Assembly (NCBI GenBank): GCA_018672315.1
Contig: CP076053.1
Location: 186,001-250,000 of the forward strand
Direction of reading: 5' to 3'
DNA length: 64,000 nt
Source: Nocardioidaceae bacterium
GTDB taxonomy: Bacteria > Actinomycetota > Actinomycetes > Propionibacteriales > Nocardioidaceae
Below the pieces are notes generated by a model that was not told the DNA's origin, ran no database searches, and worked only from the letters and a program-made list of their open reading frames with translations. Shown piece after piece: positions 27,394-37,658 of this stretch (the stretch's first letter is position 1; every line of letters begins with the position of its first letter). The position numbers and the translations under genes are program-made.

Positions 27394-27897
27394 ATGAGCG
27401 AGCGGGAGGCCCACCAGGTGTCGCTGCGGCCGGCCGGAGCGCACGACCAGGTGCTGCTCGGACACGTGCTGCGGCTGGCCGCCGACCCGTCCGGCCCAGG
27501 GCTGACCTACGAGCAGGTCCTCACCGATCCCGCGCTCGCCCGCTACGTCGCGGAGTGGCCGCGCACCGGCGACACCGGCGTCGTCGCCGAGACCCCCGAC
27601 GGGCGCCCGGTCGGAGCCGCGTGGGCACGGACGTTCCCCCTCACCGACCGCGGCCACGGCTTCGTCTCCCCCGCCGTGCCCGAGCTGTCGATGGCTGTCG
27701 GGCCCGACTGGCGGGGCATGGGGTGGGGCGGCGCGCTGCTCGACGCGCTGCTGGCGGCGCTGCGTACGGCCGGCGTCGGCTCGGTGAGCCTGAGCGTGCG
27801 CGACACCAACGCCGCCGCCAGGGCCTTGTACGACGCGCGCGGCTTCGCACCGGTCGGCCACCAGGGCGAGTCGACCACGATGCTTCTCGTGCTCTGA
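27394..27897 (+). CDS. GNAT family N-acetyltransferase
   Basis: 167 residues with a GNAT core: [20 protein letters not shown] (acetyl-CoA loop, the R/QxxGxG/A position) and [20 protein letters not shown]. Substrate unknown. ATG at 27394; CACGAT 6 nt upstream resembles the leaderless -10 elements elsewhere but has C at the first position. It converges on cdsA. Both genes end with the same ten bases, forming an inverted repeat that may serve as a shared terminator. Confidence 0.85.
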   Translation: MSEREAHQVSLRPAGAHDQVLLGHVLRLAADPSGPGLTYEQVLTDPALARYVAEWPRTGDTGVVAETPDGRPVGAAWARTFPLTDRGHGFVSPAVPELSMAVGPDWRGMGWGGALLDALLAALRTAGVGSVSLSVRDTNAAARALYDARGFAPVGHQGESTTMLLVL

Positions 27898-27928
27898 GGT
27901 GACCGACGCGTCGCCGGGCTCAGAGCAC
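27889..27928. terminator. Bidirectional terminator candidate between GNAT gene and cdsA
   Basis: GTGCTCTGAG at 27889-27898 and its perfect complement at 27919-27928 flank a 20-nt loop that itself contains the palindrome GACGCGTC. The arms include the stop codons of both convergent genes. There is no U tract, as usual in high-GC actinobacteria. Confidence 0.55.
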
Positions 27929-28777
27929 GGCGAAGTGCAGCACGATCCAGGCGGGTGCCACCGTCGCGAGCAGCGAGTCCAGCCGGTCCATCAGACCGCC
28001 GTGGCCGGGGATGATGCGACTCATGTCCTTGATGCCGAGGTCGCGCTTGATCACCGAGATCACGAGGTCCCCCAGCGTGGCGGTGACCACGGTCGCGGGA
28101 CCGAGGAGCAGACCCACCCACCAGTCGCCCTCGAGCAGCCACATCACCAGCCACACCGCCACGGCGGTGGCGAGGAGCACGGACCCCGCTGCCCCCTCCC
28201 AGGACTTCTTCGGCGAGACGTTGGGCGCGAGCGCGTGCCGGCCGAAGCGACTGCCGGCGAAGTAGCCGCCGATGTCGGAGGACACCGTCACGGCGATGAA
28301 GACGATGACCGCCGCGAGCCCCTCGGGCTCGCGCAGCAGCAGCGCGACGAAGCCCGCGAGGAACGGGACGTAGGTGATCGTGAACAGCGACGCGGTCGCG
28401 TTGCGCACGAAACCGTCGATGCCCCGCCGCATCAGCCAGAGCAGGGTCCCGAGGGCGCTCACCGCCGTGGTGGCCAGGTGCACGTCGGTGCCGCCGAGGT
28501 ACGCGCCGCCGACGATGGCCACGCAGGCGGCGTACAGCGGGATCCTCGGCAGGTCGATGCCCCGCTCGGCGAACCCGCGCGAGAACTCCCAGCACGCCAG
28601 GCACATCGCCACGGCGACGACCACGGTGAACAGGCCCTCGACGAACAGCAGCGAGAGCAGCACCAGGGCTCCGAGGCCCACGCCCGAGGCGACGGCGCGT
28701 GGGAGGTCGCGGCCGCCTGCCGCGCCGGATCCGCCGTCCGCGGGGACCGGCGGCGGTGGGGTGTCGGCAGGGGTCAT
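27920..28777 (-). CDS. cdsA: Phosphatidate cytidylyltransferase
   Basis: 285-residue membrane enzyme making CDP-diacylglycerol. Seven or eight hydrophobic segments follow a Pro-rich N-terminus. The CDS signature [20 protein letters not shown] continuing GLMDRLDS is at the C-terminal end. Inner motif [16 protein letters not shown] supports the family. ATG at 28775-28777, 13 bp after the frr stop, so it is co-transcribed with pyrH-frr as in mycobacteria. Confidence 0.95.
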   Translation of the reverse strand: MTPADTPPPPVPADGGSGAAGGRDLPRAVASGVGLGALVLLSLLFVEGLFTVVVAVAMCLACWEFSRGFAERGIDLPRIPLYAACVAIVGGAYLGGTDVHLATTAVSALGTLLWLMRRGIDGFVRNATASLFTITYVPFLAGFVALLLREPEGLAAVIVFIAVTVSSDIGGYFAGSRFGRHALAPNVSPKKSWEGAAGSVLLATAVAVWLVMWLLEGDWWVGLLLGPATVVTATLGDLVISVIKRDLGIKDMSRIIPGHGGLMDRLDSLLATVAPAWIVLHFAVL

Positions 28778-28790
28778 CGTGGTCGGCTCC

Positions 28791-29348
28791 TCAGATGTCG
28801 AGGAGCTCGGCCTCCTTGCTCTTGAGCATGTCGTCGATCTGGTCGGTGTGCTTCTTCGTGGCACCCTCGAGCCGCTTCTCGGCGGCGTTGACGTCGTCCT
28901 CGCTCGCCTCGCCGTCCTTGTCGAGCTTCTCGAGGGCCTGCTTGGCCGTGCGACGGATGTTGCGCACCGACACGCGCCCGTCCTCCGCCTTCTGCCGGGC
29001 GACCTTGATGAACTCCTTGCGGCGCTCCTCGGTCAGCTCGGGGAAGACGCACCGGATCATGCGACCGTCGTTGGAGGGGTTCACCCCGAGGTCGGAGTCG
29101 CGGATGGCGCGCTCGATCGCGCCCAGCGAGCCCTGGTCGAAGGGCTGCACCAGGATGATGCGCGGCTCGGGCGAGGTGAACGAGGCGAGCTGCTGCACGG
29201 GGGTCGGTGTGCCGTAGTACTCCGCGGTGAGCTTGGAGAACATCTGCGGGTTGGCGCGGCCCGCCCGGATCGCGGAGAACTCCTCCCGCGTGGCCTCGAC
29301 GGCCTTGTCCATCCTGGAGCTGGCGTCGCGCAGCGTGTCGTCGATCAT
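28791..29348 (-). CDS. frr: Ribosome recycling factor
   Basis: 185 residues, normal length. With EF-G it splits the post-termination ribosome. Conserved segments are ATREEFSAIRAGRANPQMFSKL, NPSNDGRMIRCVFPELTEER and SVRNIRRTAKQALEKL. The AGGAG ribosome site precedes the ATG at 29346-29348. Lies between pyrH and cdsA in the standard order. Confidence 0.97.
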   Translation of the reverse strand: MIDDTLRDASSRMDKAVEATREEFSAIRAGRANPQMFSKLTAEYYGTPTPVQQLASFTSPEPRIILVQPFDQGSLGAIERAIRDSDLGVNPSNDGRMIRCVFPELTEERRKEFIKVARQKAEDGRVSVRNIRRTAKQALEKLDKDGEASEDDVNAAEKRLEGATKKHTDQIDDMLKSKEAELLDI

Positions 29349-29397
29349 GTCGCTCTCCTACTCGGGCCTACTCGGGCTGTGTGGGTCGATCCTGTCA

Positions 29398-29419
29398 GAG
29401 CCTGGCGCTGCCGAGGCTC
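29398..29419 (-). terminator. Hairpin overlapping the pyrH stop codon
   Basis: GAGCCTGGC and GCC-g-AGGCTC form a nine-pair stem with one bulged G and a 3-nt loop. It includes part of the pyrH stop and lies 50 bp before frr, so it may attenuate read-through. Confidence 0.35.
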
Positions 29420-30137
29420 AGTCGCCGTCGCTGGTCACCAGCGTGCCGAGCTGCTCGCCCTGCACGATCCGCAGGATCGCCTCGGAGGTCTCCATGCCGA
29501 AGACGATCAGCGGCAGCTCGTTCTCCATGCAGAGGGCGAACGCCGTGGCGTCGGCCACGCGCAGCCCCTTCTCCAGGGCGTCCTGGAAGGAGAGGTGGTC
29601 CAGCTTCGTCGCGTCGGGGTTGGTGCGCGGATCAGCGGTGTAGACCCCGTCGACCCCCTGCTTGGCCATCAGCACGACCTCGCAGCGCGTCTCCAGGGCT
29701 CGCTGGGCGGCCACCGTGTCGGTGGAGAAGAAGGGCATGCCGGCGCCGGCGCCGAAGATGACGACGCGGCCCTTCTCCAGGTGGCGGATGGCCTTGCGCG
29801 GGATGTACGGCTCGGCCACCTGCCCCATGGTGATCGCGGTCTGCACCCGGGTCTCGACGCCCTGCTTCTCCAGGAAGTCCTGCAGGGCGAGGCAGTTCAT
29901 CACGGTGCCGAGCATCCCCATGTAGTCCGCGCGCGAGCGGTCCATGCCCTGCTGGCTCAGCTCGGCGCCACGGAAGAAGTTGCCGCCACCGACGACGACC
30001 GCGACCTCGACCCCGGCCTCGGCGACCTCGGCGATCTCCTTCGCGATCCCCCGCACCACCGTCGGGTCGACCCCGACGGTGCCCCCGCCGAAGACCTCTC
30101 CTGACAGCTTCAGCAGCACGCGTCGGTAGGTGGTCAT
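29418..30137 (-). CDS. pyrH: UMP kinase
   Basis: 239-residue amino-acid-kinase-fold enzyme converting UMP to UDP. Motifs: [12 protein letters not shown] at the N-terminus, [11 protein letters not shown], and [20 protein letters not shown]. Start ATG 30135-30137 preceded by GGAGG. It follows tsf, from which it is separated by 142 bp holding a hairpin (30188-30210), so a separate pyrH-frr-cdsA promoter is likely. Confidence 0.97.
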   Translation of the reverse strand: MTTYRRVLLKLSGEVFGGGTVGVDPTVVRGIAKEIAEVAEAGVEVAVVVGGGNFFRGAELSQQGMDRSRADYMGMLGTVMNCLALQDFLEKQGVETRVQTAITMGQVAEPYIPRKAIRHLEKGRVVIFGAGAGMPFFSTDTVAAQRALETRCEVVLMAKQGVDGVYTADPRTNPDATKLDHLSFQDALEKGLRVADATAFALCMENELPLIVFGMETSEAILRIVQGEQLGTLVTSDGD

Positions 30138-30187
30138 CGCAGGTGTGCCTCCGGGTGTGGGGAGCGTCGTGACGTGCGACGAGACCG

Positions 30188-30210
30188 GACCGGACGGGTT
30201 GCGTCCGGTC
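30188..30210 (-). terminator. Hairpin after tsf
   Basis: GACCGGACG and its perfect complement CGTCCGGTC around a GGTTG loop, 9 bp stem. It lies about 70 bp downstream of the tsf stop and before pyrH, in the position of a tsf terminator. Confidence 0.5.
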
Positions 30211-30279
30211 ACGGCCTCGGCGTACGAAGTCAGGACGACCCTAGCCCGCCGCGCGGGTGGTCGCCCGGTGAGGTCGGGC

Positions 30280-31089
30280 TCAGGCGCCGACCTCGAGGCG
30301 GGCGAACCGCGTCACGGTGGTGCCGGAGGCGTCGAGGACCTGCTTGACGGTCTTCTTGGACTCGGTGACCGACTCCTGGTCGAGCAGCACGATGTCCTTG
30401 AAGAACCCGCCGAGGCGACCCTCGACGATCTTCGCGACGGCCTGCTCGGGCTTGCCCTCCTCGCGGGTCTTCTTCTCGAGCACGTCGCGCTCGGCGTCGA
30501 CCACGTCGGCCGGCACCTCCTCGCGGGTGAGGTACTGCGCCTTCATCGCGGCGACCTGCATGGCAGCGGCGCGGGCGGCGGCCTCGTCGCCGTCGTACTC
30601 GACCAGCACGCCGACGGCCGGCGGGAGGTCCTGGGAACGACGGTGCATGTAGGTCACGACGGATCCCTCGAACCGGGCCACGCGACCCAGCTCGATCTTC
30701 TCGCCGATCTTGACGGCGAGGTCCTCGACGACCTGGCCGACCGTCGAGTCGTCCATCGGGGCGGCCTTGAGGGACTCCGTGTCGGTGGCGCCCTGGGCGT
30801 CGGCGACCTCGGCGATCCGCTGGGCGGCAGCGATGAAGTCGTCGTTCTTCGCCACGAAGTCGGTCTCGCAGCGCACCTCGACGATCGCCGAGCCCGCAGC
30901 GGCGACGAGGCCCGCGGAGGCGGTGCGCTCGGCGCGCTTGTCGGCCTTGGCGGATCCCTTGACGCGCAGGATCTCGACAGCCTTGTCGAAGTCGCCGTCG
31001 GCCTCCTGGAGCGCCTTCTTGGCGTCCATCATGCCGGCGGCGGTGAGGTCGCGGAGCCGCTTGACGTCGGCAGCGGAGATGGTGGCCAT
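30280..31089 (-). CDS. tsf: Translation elongation factor Ts
   Basis: 269-residue nucleotide-exchange factor for EF-Tu. N-terminal UBA-like domain ([21 protein letters not shown]) and the conserved [15 protein letters not shown] core motif are clear. ATG at 31087-31089. It follows rpsB in the standard pair; the 151-bp gap between them contains a strong perfect hairpin (31175-31204), so tsf expression may be set by read-through. Confidence 0.97.
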   Translation of the reverse strand: MATISAADVKRLRDLTAAGMMDAKKALQEADGDFDKAVEILRVKGSAKADKRAERTASAGLVAAAGSAIVEVRCETDFVAKNDDFIAAAQRIAEVADAQGATDTESLKAAPMDDSTVGQVVEDLAVKIGEKIELGRVARFEGSVVTYMHRRSQDLPPAVGVLVEYDGDEAAARAAAMQVAAMKAQYLTREEVPADVVDAERDVLEKKTREEGKPEQAVAKIVEGRLGGFFKDIVLLDQESVTESKKTVKQVLDASGTTVTRFARLEVGA

Positions 31090-31174
31090 GCAATTCACCT
31101 CGTGAGTGGTCGTGCGGCGTCCGAGCCGCGGTGAGCGGGCGCACCGGTCCGGTGCCGGCCCGCAGGAAGGGGGC

Positions 31175-31204
31175 GCACGGCCCGACCGGGCGGTCGGGCC
31201 GTGC
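31175..31204 (-). terminator. Perfect 13-bp hairpin between rpsB and tsf
   Basis: Arms at 31175-31187 and 31192-31204 pair without mismatch around a GGGC tetraloop. No U tract follows. A smaller inverted repeat (GCACCGG-t-CCGGTGC, 31141-31155) lies next to it. Probably a partial terminator or processing site within the rpsB-tsf transcript. Confidence 0.6.
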
Positions 31205-31240
31205 GGGGTGCCGGGACGGGCCCGGCGTACGAGCTGGTGC

Positions 31241-32221
31241 TCAGGCCTGCTCGGCGGCAGCCTTCGCCTCGTCGGCCTCGGCCTTCTCGCTGGAGGCGCC
31301 CGTGGCGGCCTCGGCCGGCTCCGGGGTGGCGGCCTCGGCCACCGGGGTGGGGGTCTCGTCCGGCGCCGGGGTGTCGGTGGTCGCCTCGGTCGGCACGTTG
31401 GCCTGCGGGGCGGACTCGACCTGGCCGCCGGTCGCGGCGACGGCAGCCTCGTCGGCGGAGCCCTCGAGGAGCTCGCGCTCCCACTCGGCCAGCGGCTCGT
31501 CGGTGGTGCCCGACTCACCGGCCGAGGCACCCCCACGGGCCTGGAGACCGTCGGCGACGGCGTCGGCGATGACGCGCGTGAGCAGACCGACAGCGCGGAT
31601 GGCGTCGTCGTTGCCCGGGATCGGGAAGTCGACCTCGTCGGGGTCGCAGTTGGTGTCGAGGATCCCGATGATCGGGATGTTGAGCTTGCGGGCCTCCTCG
31701 ACGGCGAGGTGCTCCTTCTTGGTGTCGACGATCCACACCGCGGACGGGGTGCGACCCATGTCGCGGATGCCGCCGAGGGTGCGCTGCAGCTTGTCCCGCT
31801 CCCGCTTCATCTGCAGGAGCTCCTTCTTCGTGCGACCGGAGCCGGCGACGTTGTCGAAGTCGACGTCGTCGAGCTCCTTGAGGCGGTTGATCCGCTGGTG
31901 CACGGTCTGGAAGTTCGTGAGCATGCCGCCCAGCCACCGCTGGTTCACGTACGGCATGCCGACGCGGGCGGCCTGCTCGGCGATGGCCTCCTGAGCCTGC
32001 TTCTTCGTGCCGACGAACATCACGGTGCCGCCCTTGGCGACGGTGTCCTTGATGAACGCGTACGAGCGGTCGATGTAGGACAGCGACTGCTGCAGGTCGA
32101 TGATGTAGATGCCGTTGCGCTCGGTCATGATGAAGCGCTTCATCTTGGGGTTCCAGCGACGGGTCTGGTGCCCGAAGTGGACGCCGCTCTCGAGGAGCTG
32201 GCGCATGGTGACGACGGCCAT
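31241..32221 (-). CDS. rpsB: 30S ribosomal protein S2
   Basis: 326 residues. The S2 core (to about 225) starts [20 protein letters not shown] and contains [13 protein letters not shown] and [22 protein letters not shown]-terminal tail of about 95 acidic, Ala/Glu/Pro/Thr-rich residues follows, longer than in enterobacteria but common in actinobacteria. AAGGA ribosome site before the ATG. The 333-bp upstream gap suggests a long regulated leader. Confidence 0.97.
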   Translation of the reverse strand: MAVVTMRQLLESGVHFGHQTRRWNPKMKRFIMTERNGIYIIDLQQSLSYIDRSYAFIKDTVAKGGTVMFVGTKKQAQEAIAEQAARVGMPYVNQRWLGGMLTNFQTVHQRINRLKELDDVDFDNVAGSGRTKKELLQMKRERDKLQRTLGGIRDMGRTPSAVWIVDTKKEHLAVEEARKLNIPIIGILDTNCDPDEVDFPIPGNDDAIRAVGLLTRVIADAVADGLQARGGASAGESGTTDEPLAEWERELLEGSADEAAVAATGGQVESAPQANVPTEATTDTPAPDETPTPVAEAATPEPAEAATGASSEKAEADEAKAAAEQA

Positions 32222-32554
32222 GGGCTCGTGTCCTTCTCGTCAGGGCCCGCGCGCGAGCGCGGACCGGGTTCTCAGTTCTCTGCACGCGGCGGGAGCCGTG
32301 TGCCCTGGCGCTCGGCGCGACCGGACCGGCACCCTGATCGGGCTGGTGTGCTGGACTGAAGGTCGTCGCCCGCGGGTCTGTCCCGGCTCCGGCCCCGGGA
32401 GGGCGCGGTCCGGCGCGGAGAGCGAGCGCGCGAAGTCAACCCATGCGGGCTGCTGCCGACATCGTACGCGTCGGGGGCCCTGCTTGTCCTCTCGGGCCGG
32501 TTGCCCTGCCGGGAGCCTCCCCGTCCGTCTTGTCCACCGCCGGCCGTGCGGGCC
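32222..32554. other. 333-bp divergent intergenic region rpsB/M23 peptidase
   Basis: No convincing gene. On the minus strand a candidate rpsB promoter has -10 TACGAT (32461-32466) and -35 AGGACA (32485-32490) with 18 bp between, giving a leader of roughly 230 nt. Such a long leader would allow feedback by S2. The M23 promoter must also lie here but I could not place it. Confidence 0.5.
32461..32490 (-). promoter_or_regulatory. rpsB: Candidate rpsB promoter
   Basis: -35-like AGGACA at 32485-32490 and -10-like TACGAT at 32461-32466, 18-bp spacer, on the minus strand. It would give a long 5' leader to rpsB. Confidence 0.35.
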
Positions 32555-33169
32555 ATGGCCCGACGCGGGCACGATGCCCAGACTGCGACCGTGATCCTCT
32601 CCTCCGCCCTGGCCCCGCTCGCCCTTCCCCTGTCGATCGCTGCGCTCATCGCGCCCACGCAGGCGCCGCCGGCGGGACTCGCCGCCCCGTCAGGGCTGTC
32701 GTCGGTCGCGACGCCGGCCACCACGCCGGACCCGGCGGCGTCGGCGCCACGGGCTGTGCCGCCGTTGACTCCGCTCGAGCTGATGACCGCCTTCGATCCC
32801 CCGTCGAGCCTGTTCGGTGCGGGTCACCGCGGCGTCGACCTGGCCGGCGCTGCCGGGCAGCCGGTGCTGGCACCTCTCGCCGGGACCGTCACCACGGCGG
32901 GCTCGATCGCCGGGACGCCGGTGGTGGTGGTGAGCCACGGCGAGACGCGCACGACGTACCAGCCGGTGCGCGCCGCCGTCGCCGTCGGTGAGGACGTGAC
33001 CCCCGGTCAGGTGATCGGGCACCTCAGCGCCGAGGGGTCCCATTGCCCACCGGGCGTCTGCCTGCACTGGGGCCTCAAACGGGACGAGGAGTACCTGGAC
33101 CCGATGGACCTCCTCGGTGCCAGACGCGTCCGCCTGCTGCCGGCCGACGACGCTCAGGCGCGGGGGTGA
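32555..33169 (+). CDS. Secreted M23 family peptidase
   Basis: 204 residues. A signal segment ([20 protein letters not shown]) and an Ala/Pro-rich linker precede an M23/LytM domain with zinc motif GHRGVDLAG and a second site [17 protein letters not shown]. The first His of the usual HxH is Cys here (CLH), a frequent variant in actinobacterial M23 proteins. Probably trims cell-wall peptides or acts as an inactive activator. From memory it matches Rv2891 beside rpsB. Its end overlaps convergent xerC by 16 bp. ATG 32555 or an upstream GTG are possible starts. Confidence 0.85.
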   Translation: MARRGHDAQTATVILSSALAPLALPLSIAALIAPTQAPPAGLAAPSGLSSVATPATTPDPAASAPRAVPPLTPLELMTAFDPPSSLFGAGHRGVDLAGAAGQPVLAPLAGTVTTAGSIAGTPVVVVSHGETRTTYQPVRAAVAVGEDVTPGQVIGHLSAEGSHCPPGVCLHWGLKRDEEYLDPMDLLGARRVRLLPADDAQARG

Positions 33170-34173
33170 GCCTGGTCGAAGGCGCGGCGGAGCCGCTCGT
33201 TGCTGACGTGCGTGTAGATCTGGGTGGTGCCGAGCGAGGCGTGGCCGAGCAGCTCCTGCACGGCGCGCAGGTCGGCTCCCCCGTCCAACAGGTGGGTGGC
33301 GGCGGAGTGTCGCAGCCCGTGCGGCCCCACGTCCGGCGCGCCCGTTACCTCACGGACGCGGTCGTGCACGACACGACGCACGGTGCGGGGGTCGATGCGT
33401 CGCCCGCGCACGCCGAGGAACACCGCCTCGCCTGAGGCAGGGCCGGCGAGCTGCTCGCGCGCCCCGTCCAGCCAGGTCCGCAGCGCCTCGTGCGCGGGGC
33501 GTCCCAGCGGCACCACGCGCTCCTTGCCGCCCTTGCCCAGCACGCGCAGCACCCGCCGCTCCTCGTCGATGTCGCCGGCGTCGAGACCACAGAGCTCGGC
33601 GACCCGGATGCCGGTGGCGTAGAGGACTTCCAGCATCGCCGCGTCACGGCGACGCACCGCGATCGCCTCCTCGCTGCGGGTGCCCTCCTCCGCCGGCTCC
33701 GGGTCCTCACCGAGTCCCTCGAGGAGGGCTCGGGCCTGCTGCTGCTCCAGCGGGACCGGGAGAGCCCGGCGCGGCTTCGCGCTGGCGAGGCGGAGGCCGG
33801 GGTCCTCCTCGGCGCGTCCCGACCGCACCAGCCACGCGGTGAAGCCGCGTACGGCACTGCCCCGGCGCGCCAGCGTGGACCGTGCCAGGCCCTGCGCCTG
33901 CATCTCCGCCAGCCAGGACCGGAGATCGGTCAGCGTGAGCGCGGCGGGACCCCGGCCGCCCGCGGGGTGGTCGCGGCCAGGTCGTGTCAGGTGCTGCGCG
34001 AGGTGAGTGACGTCGCCGACATAGGCGCGGACGGTCGGCTCGGCCAGGCCCCGTTCGGAGGTGAGGTGCCGGGCGTACGCCGTCACGGCCTCCTCCCACG
34101 CCGCCGGCAGCTCAACGTCGGGCTGGGGCTGGGGGTGGGATCGGGCGTCGCTACCGGTCGCGGCTCGGCTCAC
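33154..34173 (-). CDS. xerC: Tyrosine recombinase XerC
   Basis: 339 residues. N-terminal SAM-like DNA-binding domain ([21 protein letters not shown]). Catalytic residues Arg in [13 protein letters not shown], Lys in [18 protein letters not shown] in [17 protein letters not shown], and Tyr in TTQIYTHVS. With a partner it resolves chromosome dimers at dif. The gene location next to dprA/comM is conserved. GTG 34171-34173 overlaps the dprA stop by 4 nt. An extra loop of about 20 residues ([15 protein letters not shown]) interrupts the catalytic domain start. Confidence 0.93.
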   Translation of the reverse strand: MSRAATGSDARSHPQPQPDVELPAAWEEAVTAYARHLTSERGLAEPTVRAYVGDVTHLAQHLTRPGRDHPAGGRGPAALTLTDLRSWLAEMQAQGLARSTLARRGSAVRGFTAWLVRSGRAEEDPGLRLASAKPRRALPVPLEQQQARALLEGLGEDPEPAEEGTRSEEAIAVRRRDAAMLEVLYATGIRVAELCGLDAGDIDEERRVLRVLGKGGKERVVPLGRPAHEALRTWLDGAREQLAGPASGEAVFLGVRGRRIDPRTVRRVVHDRVREVTGAPDVGPHGLRHSAATHLLDGGADLRAVQELLGHASLGTTQIYTHVSNERLRRAFDQAHPRA

Positions 34174-35456
34174 CAGTCCACGGTAGGTGTGCCGGTGCCC
34201 GCCTCGGCGTCGGCGCGCGCACCAGCGCTCAGCCGCCACCGCCCGTCGCCGTGCTCGACCAGCCCACGGGCGGACAGCTCGGCGAGTGAGTCGCGCGCTA
34301 TGGCTTCGCTGACCGCCACCTCGCGCGCGACGCTGCGGGTGGTGATGGCGCGCGTCACGGGCACGCCCTCCAGCACCTCGCGAAGATGGCGGGGCAGCTG
34401 GTCGCGCACCGTCTCGGCGCCGCGGGCGAGGCCCGCTGCGTGTTCGGGCCCGCCGAGCAGGTCCAGCACATGCTCGCCGCTGGTGACCAGGGTGGCGTCC
34501 CGCGTACGGATCAGCTCGTGCACTCCCGCCGAGGCCGCACTCGTCACGGCGCCCGGCACGCCCATCAGCGGTCGGTGCAGCCGGGTGGTCCAGTGGGCGG
34601 TGTTCAGGGCGCCGGAGCGCACCGCTGCCTCCACGACCACCGTGCCCTCGGACAGGGCGGCGATGAGGCGGTTGCGGGCCAGGAACCGCACCCTGGTCGG
34701 GGCACACCCGGGCGGGAGCTCGCTGACGACCGCGCCCCGCTCCCCGATCTTCTCGAGCAGCTGCTCGTGGGCCGAGGGATAGGCGCGGTCGACCCCGCAG
34801 GCCAGCACGGCGACCGTGCCCCCCTCGACGGCCAGCGCGGCACGGTGGGTGGCCTGGTCGATGCCGAACGCGGCACCGGAGACGACCCCGTAGCCCTCGC
34901 GGCTGACGTGGGCGGCGATCTCGGCCCCGGTGGTGGTGCCGTACCCGGTCGCGGACCGTGACCCGACGAAGGCGACGGCACGCTCGACCAGGGTCGTCAG
35001 CGGCCGGCCACGGACCCACAGCCCCAGCGGCGGTCCGCCGCGGCGCTGCACCGCCCCGGCGCGGTGGAGGTCCTCGAGCCGCCCAGGCCACTCGGGGTCG
35101 CCCGGGACCAGGAACCGGATGCCGAGCTCCGCGGCCCGCTCGAGGTCGGCGGCGGCGTCGACGTCCGCGGCGCGGAGGCACACGTCGTCGCGGACCGTGC
35201 CCACCTCGCGGTTGCCGTACGGGACGCGGACGTCCTGGTCGACCAGGAGCCTCCAGGCCTGCTCGGCCCCCACGTCCGCGACGAGGGAGGCGATCCGCAG
35301 GTCGCCAGGCTCCCCCAGGCGCGTGAGGGCCGCGCGCGCCAGGCGCTCCTGCTCGTGGTGTCCACCCACAGCGGTCGTCGCCTCGCGGTCGTCGGCCGCG
35401 TCCGTCGAGAAGATCGACAGCTGCGCGGCAGCCTCGCCGTCGTACGAACCCGTCAT
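34170..35456 (-). CDS. dprA: DNA-processing protein DprA
   Basis: 428 residues. Rossmann-like core: [63 protein letters not shown], and PLMGVPGAV. An N-terminal helical region and a C-terminal winged-helix domain (about 360-415) flank it. It loads RecA on incoming single-stranded DNA during transformation. Coupled to comM and xerC through ATGA and GTGA overlaps. No other competence genes are seen in the window. Confidence 0.94.
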   Translation of the reverse strand: MTGSYDGEAAAQLSIFSTDAADDREATTAVGGHHEQERLARAALTRLGEPGDLRIASLVADVGAEQAWRLLVDQDVRVPYGNREVGTVRDDVCLRAADVDAAADLERAAELGIRFLVPGDPEWPGRLEDLHRAGAVQRRGGPPLGLWVRGRPLTTLVERAVAFVGSRSATGYGTTTGAEIAAHVSREGYGVVSGAAFGIDQATHRAALAVEGGTVAVLACGVDRAYPSAHEQLLEKIGERGAVVSELPPGCAPTRVRFLARNRLIAALSEGTVVVEAAVRSGALNTAHWTTRLHRPLMGVPGAVTSAASAGVHELIRTRDATLVTSGEHVLDLLGGPEHAAGLARGAETVRDQLPRHLREVLEGVPVTRAITTRSVAREVAVSEAIARDSLAELSARGLVEHGDGRWRLSAGARADAEAGTGTPTVDW

Positions 35457-37066
35457 CGTGCGGCCCCCGCCCGACGAGTCAGCGACGCGTCCGGGAGCGG
35501 CTCACCGAGCCGCAGGGCCAAGGCGTCGCGTACCTCGGAGACGTCGGGAGGACACGGTTCCTCGAGGCGGAGGTCGGCGAGGGTCCAGGCGAGCCGGTGG
35601 ACGCGGACGGACCCACGGTGGGTGAGACGGCCGCTGTAGAGCTGCTCGTCGAGCACCGTCGTGGCAGCCTCGCTGAGGGGGAACTGCTCGCGCAGCGCTG
35701 CCCCCGGGACGTCGGCGTTGACCCGCCACGGCGTGCCGGCGTAGCGCCGGCGCTGCCGCTCGCGGGCGGCGGTCACCCGGGCGCGCACGACCGCGCTGCT
35801 CTCCCGCGCGGCCAACGGGTCGCGGGCCTCCCACGCGGAGACGGGCATGACGTGTCGGGTGATGTCGATGCGGTCGGCGATCGGTCCGGAGATCTTGGCG
35901 CGGTAGCGCCGTCGCGCCACCTCGGTGCAGCTGCAGGCCGCGTGCCGGTCGTCGGGACGCCACTCCCCGCACGGGCAGGGGTTGCACGCGAGCACGAGAC
36001 CCGCGCGCGCCGGGAACGTGGCGACCTCCTCACCGCGGGCGATCGTGATCTCACCGCTCTCGAGCGGTTGCCGGAGCGCCTCGACGATGTCGGCGTGGAA
36101 GAGCGGGAACTCGTCGAGGAAGAGCACGCCGCGATGGGCCTTGCTGATCTCGCCCGGACGCACGCGGCCCGAGCCGCCGCCCAGCACGGACGTGCGCGAG
36201 GAGGTGTGGTGCGGCGCCGAGAAGGGCGGCCGTCGCACGAGACCCTCGACCTCGACCGCCCCCGATCCCGTGGCACTGGCCAGGGAGACCAGCGCGGTGA
36301 GCTCCAGCGCCTCCTCGACGTCGAGGTCCGGCAGCAGTCCGGGCAGCCGCTCGGCCAGCGAGGTCTTGCCCGCCCCCTTCGGCCCCGACAGCATCAGGTG
36401 GTGACCGCCGGCGGCGGCGACCTCCAGGGCGTGACGGGCGTCCACGACACCGATCAGGTCGGCGAGATCGAGGTCGGCGCGCGGTCCGCGAGCGCCCGCT
36501 CCCAGCATGGGTGACGCGCCGACCACGGCCACGGGCGGCGCCGGTGGCACCTCCTCACCCGTCAGCACGGCCACGGCCTGCGCCAGGGACCGGACGCCGG
36601 TCACGGCCATGCCCGGCACCAGCGCGGCCTCGGCCGCCTGCGGCTCGGGGACGATGACGTGGCCCAGGCCCTGGGCCCGGGCCGCCAGCACCATGGGCAG
36701 CACCCCCACCACCGGGCGCATGGCACCGTCGAGCGCCAGCTCGCCGATGAGAGCGGTGCCGGCGAGCGAGGCCGCCATGTCCTCGGCCGCCACGAGCACG
36801 GCCACGGCGATGGCGAGGTCGAGGTGGCTGCCCCGCTTGGGCAGGTCCGCCGGGCTGAGGAGGATCGTCGTACGCCTCGTCGTCGGCCACCGGAAGCCGG
36901 AGTTGTCCACGGCCGTGCGGCAGCGGTCGCGCGCCTCGTTGATGGAGGCGTCGGGCCGCCCCACGACCAGGGTGTTGACCTGGCCCATGGACACGTCGAC
37001 CTGCACGTCCACGCGGTGGCCCACGGCGCCGGCCAGGACGACGGTGTGGGCGGTCGCGATGCCCAT
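35453..37066 (-). CDS. comM: ComM/YifB family Mg-chelatase-like AAA ATPase
   Basis: 537 residues. N-terminal Lon-protease-like fold (about 1-170), AAA core with Walker [16 protein letters not shown] near residue 222 and Walker B region [19 protein letters not shown] zinc-type Cys cluster CNPCPCGEW followed by CSC is in the C-terminal half. ComM is a helicase that helps branch migration during transformation. Starts [13 protein letters not shown]; the ATG overlaps the yraN stop by 1 nt (TGATG), and the stop overlaps dprA. Confidence 0.94.
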   Translation of the reverse strand: MGIATAHTVVLAGAVGHRVDVQVDVSMGQVNTLVVGRPDASINEARDRCRTAVDNSGFRWPTTRRTTILLSPADLPKRGSHLDLAIAVAVLVAAEDMAASLAGTALIGELALDGAMRPVVGVLPMVLAARAQGLGHVIVPEPQAAEAALVPGMAVTGVRSLAQAVAVLTGEEVPPAPPVAVVGASPMLGAGARGPRADLDLADLIGVVDARHALEVAAAGGHHLMLSGPKGAGKTSLAERLPGLLPDLDVEEALELTALVSLASATGSGAVEVEGLVRRPPFSAPHHTSSRTSVLGGGSGRVRPGEISKAHRGVLFLDEFPLFHADIVEALRQPLESGEITIARGEEVATFPARAGLVLACNPCPCGEWRPDDRHAACSCTEVARRRYRAKISGPIADRIDITRHVMPVSAWEARDPLAARESSAVVRARVTAARERQRRRYAGTPWRVNADVPGAALREQFPLSEAATTVLDEQLYSGRLTHRGSVRVHRLAWTLADLRLEEPCPPDVSEVRDALALRLGEPLPDASLTRRAGAAR

Positions 37067-37536
37067 CAGGCCACACCCCGGAGGTGGGTCAGCTGCGGCC
37101 GGCCGCGGCGGGGCCACACCACACCGACCACGTCGACCCGCACCCCGGTCGCTCGGACGCCGTGGTCCTGCTGCCACCGCCAGGCGAGCCGGTGCAGCCG
37201 GGCCAGCTTCTCCTCGCCGACGGCCTCCACAGGGTGGCCGTGGTTCACGTCGCGCCTGGTCTTCACCTCGACGGCGACGACGACGGAGCCGTCGAGCACC
37301 ACGAGGTCCAGCTCGCCGAGCTCGCACCGCCAGTTGCGGTCCAGCGGCACCAGCCCCTGGGCCACGAGGTGGCGTCGGGCGAACCGCTCCCCCATCTCGC
37401 CCAGTGAGAGGTGCGCCGCGCGATCGGGAAGTCTGCCGAGCGGCGCCGAGCTCGTCGAGTGCACGAGGGCCGAGCGGCGCCGTCCGGCCGGGGCGCCGGT
37501 GGGGGTGTCGGTGGGGGTGTCGGTGGGGGTGTCCAT
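37066..37536 (-). CDS. YraN/UPF0102 family nuclease-like protein
   Basis: 156 residues. The family core is GEMGERFARRHLVAQGLVPL, NWRCELGELDLVVLD and VVAVEVKTRRD, the last with the ExK of a PD-(D/E)xK fold. Function unknown, but it is regularly next to comM and rnhB. The annotated N-terminus is a 4-residue repeat (DTPT, three times) from a 12-bp tandem repeat, so the real start may lie further in, perhaps the GTG before HSTSSAPLG. Confidence 0.87.
   Translation of the reverse strand: MDTPTDTPTDTPTGAPAGRRRSALVHSTSSAPLGRLPDRAAHLSLGEMGERFARRHLVAQGLVPLDRNWRCELGELDLVVLDGSVVVAVEVKTRRDVNHGHPVEAVGEEKLARLHRLAWRWQQDHGVRATGVRVDVVGVVWPRRGRPQLTHLRGVA
37500..37536. repeat. 12-bp tandem repeat at the yraN 5' end
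   Basis: The unit gtgggggtgtcg is repeated about three times at the start of the reading frame and encodes DTPT repeats. Copy number could change by slippage without breaking the frame. Confidence 0.75.
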
Positions 37537-37658
37537 GTCGGCGACCCTGTCGCCTCTGCGCGCGATCGCCGAGGGCCTGCTCCCGCAGCGGTGGAGAACC
37601 TCTCGCCACGCGCCGCCGGGACGCTAACCGGCCCGCTCCACCCGCTCGCCCGGCCCGC

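Noticed and set aside
33154-35181. 675-codon frame for xerC including sequence antisense to dprA
   Set aside because: The recombinase starts at the GTG at 34173; upstream codons lie within dprA in another frame and lack similarity.
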